Part shown: positions 1 through 5,300 of the stretch, piece by piece | Layout: each line of letters opens with the position of its first letter | Numbering within the stretch: the first letter of the stretch is position 1 | DNA from: Spirochaetia bacterium | GTDB taxonomy: Bacteria > Spirochaetota > UBA12135 | Direction: 5' to 3' | Assembly (NCBI GenBank): GCA_003497555.1 | Contig: DNNS01000653.1 | Coordinates: 1-7,535, forward strand | Length of the DNA stretch: 7,535 bases | Made by a program: the position numbers and the translations under genes | Notes under the pieces: model-generated | What the model was told of the DNA's origin: nothing | What the model saw: the letters and a program-made list of their open reading frames with translations, nothing else | The model's database searches: none

Positions 1-1064
1 GTACTGAACATGTTTGTCTGGTAAAAATTACCGGGGAGTTAATTAAAAATAAAAACCGCATTTACAATATACGAAATATACAGGAAAACACAGGCGACAG
101 GAAGACCTTGACTGCGCAGAATCTGCTGGATGGCATTAAAATAAAACTTGATGTGCAGATGCCCAAGGTACTTTTATTTGAAGCTGCAGAGAGTGAACAA
201 ACTGTATTTATGGATTTATCTTCTGACCGGAAAAAAATACTGGAAAAAATCGAAACTATGAAAAATCAGCCAGTTCCATCCGGTAAACCCAAAGCCTTAT
301 TTCTTAAACGCATACCCCAGATGCCGCTGATCGGCAAACTGGCAAGTCCGGTGCTGACCCAAATTCTGGAACAGGCCGATTATGAGGTATGTGATATAGA
401 TTATGAGGATACGGTAAAAAACGGTATCAGCAGTTACCATATGCTGGTTATGGCGGAAGATGAATCGCTGCCATATAAAAACATGAAAAAAGATGTGCGG
501 GAAAAATTCTTTTTGCTGATAAGGGAATATATTGAAAACGGCGGCAATCTTTTACTTTTAGGATCCGCTCATGTTCATTACAATGCCTGTAATCTGCTTA
601 TTAATAGTATAGGTAAATCATTTAAACTGAGTACCAAGCCTGGATTCTGCCGGGATGAAATCTCCTGCGGATTCGGTGATCCGGTACAGATAAAAATTAA
701 AAATTTTACCGAACATCCGCTTACTTCATACATACAGGAATTACAGTTTTTCGCCTGTACAGCGCTGTCTATGGGGGGAAGCTCATGCACTGCTATCGGC
801 AGCACAAGCCCGAAAGATACTTATTTCCCGGATCAGCCGGTAATAGCTGCAGGACAAATCGGCAAAGGCAAAGTGTTTATTGCAACCGACAACAGCTGGG
901 TACAGCCCTTCCGCATTGAATATGCTGATAACGCGCAATTCCTGTTTAATATCATACACTGGTTTAAAGGCAAGCCTGCTGAAAAATATGATAAAAAAGC
1001 GGTAATTGCTTCATTGTTTATTACTGAACAACTGATGGAAAAAATAGAAACGGAAGAAAAATAA
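1..1064 (+). CDS. GATase1-like domain protein, 3' part (5' end outside window)
   Basis: Seen: the frame ending at TAA 1062-1064 has no stop back to position 3, giving at least 353 residues. The TTG at 108 has no good Shine-Dalgarno and lies inside continuous coding-like sequence (LVKITGELIKNKNRIYNI upstream), so I treat the gene as truncated by the window. Numbering from the TTG codon, residues 61-115 form an alpha/beta start (PKALFLKR, then YHMLVMAED). Residues about 126-153 are a helix plus the strand YIENGGNLLLLG. EHPLTSYIQ lies near 202-210. Residues 253-286 read GKGKVFIATDNSW followed by NAQFLFNIIHWF. Known: a glycine-rich strand after YIENGG, a HPhT motif and a final GKGxV..D...NAxFxxNxxxW are typical of class I glutamine-amidotransferase-like folds (ThuA/DUF4350-like), often without amidotransferase activity. 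I see no convincing catalytic Cys in a nucleophile elbow (the strand ends LLGSAH), so a binding or structural role is more likely. Substrate and partners are unknown. The 35 or more residues upstream look beta-rich and are unassigned. Confidence 0.75.
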   Translation, partial: TEHVCLVKITGELIKNKNRIYNIRNIQENTGDRKTLTAQNLLDGIKIKLDVQMPKVLLFEAAESEQTVFMDLSSDRKKILEKIETMKNQPVPSGKPKALFLKRIPQMPLIGKLASPVLTQILEQADYEVCDIDYEDTVKNGISSYHMLVMAEDESLPYKNMKKDVREKFFLLIREYIENGGNLLLLGSAHVHYNACNLLINSIGKSFKLSTKPGFCRDEISCGFGDPVQIKIKNFTEHPLTSYIQELQFFACTALSMGGSSCTAIGSTSPKDTYFPDQPVIAAGQIGKGKVFIATDNSWVQPFRIEYADNAQFLFNIIHWFKGKPAEKYDKKAVIASLFITEQLMEKIETEEK

Positions 1065-1253
1065 TTGTCCGATTAGTTTTTCCTTAAGATTCACATAAGA
1101 TTACAGGGATTGACAAAATCACTGTTATAAAAAATTTTAAATTTCCCGTATTCCAATAAATACAGTCAATTTTTATGAACCATAGCAAAACGGGAAAGTG
1201 TAAAAATTTATTATTTTTCGTTCGACTTTTTGTAAATTTATCACATTAATCGA
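1065..1253. other. AT-rich intergenic spacer without a gene
   Basis: About 190 bases after the first gene contain no plausible reading frame. They are strongly AT-rich with several short A and T runs. I see no GC-rich hairpin followed by a T tract, so the terminator of the upstream gene is not evident. The only structures are one spaced inverted repeat and a short direct repeat near the promoter of the next gene, listed separately. Confidence 0.6.
1142..1197. repeat. 8-bp inverted repeat, 40-nt spacer
   Basis: TTTCCCGT at 1142-1149 is the exact reverse complement of ACGGGAAA at 1190-1197. The 40-base spacer is AT-rich. It is not followed by a T run of terminator type. It could be a weak RNA stem or a pair of protein-binding half-sites, and chance is also possible in a spacer of this length. 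Confidence 0.35.
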
Positions 1254-1264
1254 TTGACTTTTTG
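1224..1264 (+). repeat. Direct repeat GACTTTTTG overlapping the -35 region
   Basis: GACTTTTTG occurs at 1224-1232 and again at 1256-1264, 32 bases apart, close to three helical turns. The second copy overlaps the -35 hexamer TTGACT (1254-1259). This spacing would suit a regulator bound to one face of the DNA. It may equally be a decayed duplicated promoter element. No functional evidence is available. Confidence 0.3.
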
Positions 1265-1287
1265 AAAAACAAGAATATTATACATTT
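1254..1287 (+). promoter_or_regulatory. Sigma70-type promoter abutting the ATG of the ATPase remnant
   Basis: TTGACT (1254-1259) matches the -35 consensus TTGACA at five of six bases. TATTAT (1276-1281) is a good -10 hexamer with a 16-bp spacer. The overlapping TATACA at 1279-1284 is an alternative. Transcription would begin around 1288-1290, at or next to the ATG at 1288. No Shine-Dalgarno precedes that ATG, so the transcript would be leaderless. Confidence 0.55.
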
Positions 1288-1777
1288 ATGCAGAGAGATG
1301 CGTTAAAAAAATTGATTTCCTGGAAATCATCATCCATCCGCAAACCCCTGATCGTCAGGGGAGCGCGCCAGGTTGGCAAGACATGGCTGCTGCAGGAACT
1401 CGACAAGACATATTCCAGGTGCGCCTATATTAATTTTGACAATAATAAACGGATGAAAAGTGTTTTTGCGGGAGGATTCGACATTTCGCAAATCATCTCG
1501 GCGCTGCAGATAGAATCCGGCGTGAAAATAGAACCCGGGAACACCCTGGTAATCTTTGATGAAGTACAGGAGGTATCAGCATGGATCGGACATAATCCCG
1601 GTGGAAGCAATAGCCTCGGAAAACCTGCAGGCCAAGAGCCTGAAAAATTACTTCAGGCAATATTCACCGAAATACGCGGTCCGTACTTCCTTGTCCGATT
1701 TTTGCAAGGAGGCGGCGTTCATCAATCTGCCTCTATATGCGATAACTGCTCTGACAAATATTACGGCAGTTGATTGA
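1288..1777 (+). pseudogene. AAA-type ATPase with DUF4143 tail, internally deleted and frameshifted
   Basis: Seen: the frame from ATG 1288 reads as the N-terminus of an AAA ATPase. It has RKPLIVRGARQVGKTWLL with Walker A GARQVGKT at residues 25-32, then YINFDNN (47-53), then Walker B LVIFDEVQEV at 87-96. After about position 1576 it becomes nonsense and stops at TGA 1771-1773. From about 1592 a second frame (codons in register with 1556) reads IIPVEAIASENLQAKSLK, then YAVRTSLSDF and INLPLYAI, ending at TGA 1775-1777. Known: both pieces match the two ends of the AAA_14/DUF4143 family, intact length about 400-450 residues, with the tail following a PD-(D/E)xK-like nuclease fold. Inferred: roughly 250-260 central codons are missing, including the post-Walker ATPase motifs and most of DUF4143, and the join at 1576-1592 is out of frame. 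The EVK-like motif usual in the tail reads EAIA, so a conserved lysine is also lost. The gene is almost certainly non-functional. An intact short protein is possible but unlikely, because its last 60 or so residues are the tail read in the wrong frame. Confidence 0.88.
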
Positions 1778-1870
1778 AAAACCCGCTTTCGGTAAATCAA
1801 ATTGGATATATTTTACTTTGGTTCTGACTTGAAATTTAAAATCTGAGCTTATACATTCCCGGTAATGGTT
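1778..1870. other. Short spacer downstream of the ATPase remnant
   Basis: These 93 bases hold no coding frame. TTGATT at 1770-1775 can pair with AATCAA at 1795-1800 around a small CCG/CGG core, but the stem is interrupted and lacks a T tract, so I do not call it a terminator. Confidence 0.4.
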
Positions 1871-1908
1871 CCCGCTGTGGGCGGGGATTTCGTCCCCCGC
1901 GGTTTTTT
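1871..1908 (+). terminator. Rho-independent terminator with a competing upstream hairpin
   Basis: GCGGGGA at 1881-1887 pairs with TCCCCCGC at 1893-1900 (one extra C) around the loop TTTCG. This is followed by GG and six T residues at 1903-1908, the usual layout of an intrinsic terminator for + strand transcription. CCCGC at 1871-1875 could instead pair with GCGGG at 1881-1885, so the second strand has two possible partners. The terminator would end transcription from the ATPase promoter and insulate the giant gene downstream. Confidence 0.75.
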
Positions 1909-2197
1909 GATTAATTGAAATTGCCGGAGACAAAACCTTCTATATGAACAAAATAGTACACTTCCGGTCGCATTTTTACGAACTCTTCGGATTCCGGGCT
2001 CATTTCAACAGTCTGAATTTAACAATTTCTTAACAAAAGTAATTATTATGTGAAATTTATACTAAAATCACGGTTTTATTATTAAAATATCTGAAAATTT
2101 GATTTTCAGCGCAAAATATACGACAATATAATAATGATTCTAAATTCACTTGTTACAAGACCTGATTTTTTTTTGTTTCACTTTTTTAAATGTAAAT
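1909..2197. other. Non-coding AT-rich upstream region of the giant gene
   Basis: Nearly 290 bases separate the terminator from the promoter of the giant gene. The sequence is very AT-rich, with a run of nine T at 2166-2174 and a perfect short hairpin at 2091-2109 (listed separately). The only ATG frame of note, 1944-2033, has 29 codons and no well-placed ribosome binding site. The A/T-rich character fits a regulatory or UP-element-like upstream zone, but no specific factor site can be named. Confidence 0.5.
2091..2109. repeat. Perfect 8-bp hairpin with 3-nt loop
   Basis: CTGAAAAT (2091-2098) and ATTTTCAG (2102-2109) are exact reverse complements around the loop TTG. No T tract follows, so it is not a terminator. 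It lies about 90 bases upstream of the giant gene's -10 box, where an operator-like dyad for a regulator is plausible. It would not be in the predicted mRNA. Confidence 0.45.
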
Positions 2198-2206
2198 TGT
2201 TATAAT
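2198..2206 (+). promoter_or_regulatory. Extended -10 promoter TGTTATAAT of the giant gene
   Basis: TG at 2198-2199, one base, and TATAAT at 2201-2206 make a perfect extended -10 element. No strong -35 hexamer lies 17 bp upstream. The nearest candidates are TTTCAC at 2176-2181 (19-bp spacer) and TTGTTT at 2174-2179 (21-bp spacer). Extended -10 promoters need no good -35. The start site would fall near 2213, giving a leader of about 25 nt ahead of the coding region. Confidence 0.6.
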
Positions 2207-2225
2207 AATTGTCTAAAACCGAAAA

Positions 2226-2240
2226 AGGAGGTTTGGTATT
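2226..2240 (+). promoter_or_regulatory. Shine-Dalgarno AGGAGG placing initiation at ATT 2238
   Basis: AGGAGG at 2226-2231 is a full anti-16S match. Six bases later, at 2238-2240, lies ATT in the long open frame. The in-frame stop TAA at 2214-2216 excludes a start further upstream. No ATG, GTG or TTG occurs in this frame between that stop and ATG 2379, which would remove the whole export signal. The TTG at 2233 is out of frame and only one base from the Shine-Dalgarno. Position therefore favours ATT as the initiation codon. Confidence 0.65.
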
Positions 2241-2348
2241 AATAATCTTTTTATCTCCGTTTTACAAAAAATATTAAAAAAACTGATAATAGTCAGTATT
2301 TTTTCCAATTTTATTCTTTCTGTTTTATTATTTTCCAATTATTTTTAC
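2238..2348 (+). other. Export signal of the giant protein
   Basis: With initiation at ATT, residues 1-16 (NNLFISVLQKILKK after the initiator) supply a basic n-region with three lysines. LIIVSIFSNFILSVLLF follows as a hydrophobic core at about 16-32. No clear AxA cleavage site or lipobox cysteine follows; the sequence continues SNYFYEPF. It may be an atypical Sec signal or an uncleaved anchor. Its presence supports the upstream ATT start, since ATG 2379 would discard it. Confidence 0.65.
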
Positions 2349-5300
2349 GAACCTTTCAATAATACAGATAATGCCTGGATGTGGCAGAACTGGCAATCCA
2401 GCGGAGCTCTTGACTGGCGTGTTGGGCGCGAAGGTGTAGTTATTGCAGGAGGCAGTCTTATCGGCGCTGCTACCATAGACAGCTCAAAATATTTACGTTT
2501 GCGTTTTGTGCCGATTGATCAAAATGGCGATAACGGCCCCTGGACAGCTTTAGGTATAAGACTTACCAATAAATCATTCAGCGCCAATACTATTTTGCCT
2601 TTTGGAGTGAAAGTAGATCTTCTGCACCGCAAGTTTTCAGGTACAATGGGAGATAAAGCTTTTTATAAACAATTCACGGGTTTATGGATTGCCAAAAACA
2701 ACGGAATCTCGGGAAACCAGCTTGGAGAGCAGCTTGAAGATTATTTTGGAATCGGAGCTGAAGTTGGTCCTGATTATAATCCGGAATTCCAGGGGCGTTT
2801 GTTTGGAGCTTTCCAGAGTTTTAATCTTACCCAGGCGAAAAGACCTGACGGGCGTATAACCAATATTTCCGGTATTACCAATTATTCCCGGGCCAGCGGA
2901 AGCACCAATGCTATCGGTTATATGCTCACCCATGACGGTACCAATATTACCTTTTTTATAAATCCCGATGTCAGTAATAAAAATGCGTATCCCAACGAAT
3001 ACTGCATTGTTGATACCAAGGCTGTTACCTGGAACAGCGATATTCAGATTATTCTTATGTCTGAAAACCGCTATATGGATCAGGAAGATTTATCCATCTG
3101 GGATGAAATGATGGTAAGTATGGCTGCTGACAGCAGCGAACCGGTTATTTCCAACCGCACCGTGGAGGTAAGTACCAACAGTACGGATTACCGCAGGTTT
3201 TCCATAAATATCAACCATGCCATCGGCAGCACCAACACCGGCATCAATACCGTTAAAATTGTCAAGCATTCCGGATGGACAGAGTGGCGCACCAATACTT
3301 TCCGCATATTCAGCGATTATAATAACGATAATATTCTCGAAGAATTATCCATTATGCCGTTCCCGGACGACAGCCTGGCGGTAAGCGAATGCACCTTTCT
3401 CACCAACGGACATGAACTATGGATTCGCCTGGGAAAACAGATTGATTCTGCTGTCAGCAATAAAACCATACGGATTGATTTTGAGTCAGCCACTCCGGCC
3501 CAGGGATCGTATGAGTGGAATACCTGGGTAAACAGTATTCTCTATGATCCTCATAACAACCAGACCAATATTGCATCCTGCGGATATCAGCAGGGAAGCG
3601 GAAGCTCTCATACCATAACAGTCACTCCGGCGCTGGGAGATGCCAATGCCTATTCGGCTATCAAGCCTAATGAAATTTTTCTGGGTCCCAATTATTTCAG
3701 CATGGTATATTATATTCAGGCCTACGCTGCCAATACAACCAATATCCGGGAAGCGATTATTGAAATTCCCTATGAATTCTCCAACTGCACTTTTTCCAAT
3801 TTTGATTCCATTCTCATGGGAACAAATGAAACGGGTAAAATTTTGCGAATGCCGCCTCTGGCCGGAGTAACACAGACCAACGATTATATAAAACTTGATT
3901 ACAGCAGTTTTGATAACTTTTATCCGGGCGGTCTTGATGTTATTTCTTTTGAGATTCATAATACATCAAGCCTGAATGCCAAGACCAATGTCAAGTGGCG
4001 CTCCTGGGTTGATTATGCAAATATTGGCGCCTTAAGCAGTCAGGCCGGAACCAATACTACCTATGTCAGCCAGAATCTTACCATTCAGCCCCAGCCCCTT
4101 GATGCCGCATGGGACTATCAGATTATCAGCGCTGCCAATTATGCTCCGGTATCAATGGGTATTTCAAATATTACGGCATTAGCCAGTTTTGATATCATTG
4201 CAGACGGTGAAAATACCACACTCGAGGCTATTACCAATTGTGAAATAACTGTCGGCGGAAACACTCCTGATCTAAAAGGCTTCCTGCATTTCTATCGCGA
4301 CACCAATAATTCCGGAGTTTTTTCAACCAATGACCTGCCGGTTTTTACTACCAATATTTCCCTGCCGGTAACCAGATTTTATTTTACGGAATCAAACCAG
4401 AATACTGCAGCCACCAACCCCACCCGGTACTGGATTGCGGCGGAAATAACCAACAAGGCTCCGGCTGTGTTTACCAATACCATCAATATTAAAATCACCG
4501 ATTTATCAGCCAGCGGGCCGCAGGGCGGAGTAATTGACAATGAAAACGCGGTTACTGCCGGTGATAATAAAACCGCCCGTATAGATACTCACCAAATTTT
4601 TGTCAGTGCTGAAAACCTGGTAAACGGCTCCATCAAACAGGGTACTTTCAATAATCTGGGAATGAAAATAATTATCAGCAACAATGATCCGGATGCCACC
4701 AATTATTTATACCGGCTGTATGTTACAAATCACGGCAGCGCTGATCAGTTTGATTTTGGTACCATGAAGCTCTATGCCGATAACGGCGATGATGTTTTTA
4801 ACAACAGCTCTGATATTTATGTCATGTCCGGCAGTATGAATAATAATAAATATTTCAGTCTGTTTAATATGCCGGCCTGGACCATGTATGGAACAGGCAA
4901 TGAAACCTTCTGGGCGGTATTTGATGTTAATATCGAAGCAGACAATAACGACACTGTCAGCCTGCAGATTCTTCACAATACCAATATCATGTTTTATGAT
5001 AATTACGGAGATCACAGCGACCCCAGGCCGGTCCCCATCGGCATTCCGCAATTCGGGCAGCCCCAGGCACTTACCACAAATATTATAATACCTTTTTCCT
5101 CAAAAGATTATGATTTTTATCTGTATTCGGTATCATACGGCTCCATGCCTGTGTCTTTTTCCACCAATCAATTTGTACCGGTAGGAAATATCAGGCTGTT
5201 TATGGACACGGAAAACTCCAGTACCCAGCGTTTTACCGGCCTTGATGTTAAAATATCATCGTCCGGTACAGATGAAAATGTATCCGGTATACTGTACATT

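Noticed and set aside
1288..1777. Insertion element as the cause of the broken ATPase gene
   Set aside because: No transposase, terminal inverted repeats or target duplications are visible; a simple internal deletion explains the pieces.
1944..2033. 29-codon frame starting ATG 1944
   Set aside because: The nearest GGAG is about 14 bases from the ATG, there is no recognisable similarity, and the length is compatible with chance.
2149..2174. CTTGTTACAAG dyad plus nine T as a terminator
   Set aside because: The stem is only four base pairs, AT-rich, and separated from the T run by six bases, so it is too weak to call.
2379..2381. ATG as the start of the giant protein
   Set aside because: It has no Shine-Dalgarno, would remove the hydrophobic export signal, and leaves an ideal AGGAGG 150 bases upstream unexplained.
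3486..3959. 157-codon open frame on the minus strand
   Set aside because: It lies wholly antisense to the giant coding frame, shows no recognisable protein features or ribosome binding site, and reflects the composition of the repetitive gene.
4707..5051. 114-codon minus-strand frame within B1
   Set aside because: It is a shadow of the repeat-coding strand with an Ile/Val-rich antisense composition and no supporting signals.
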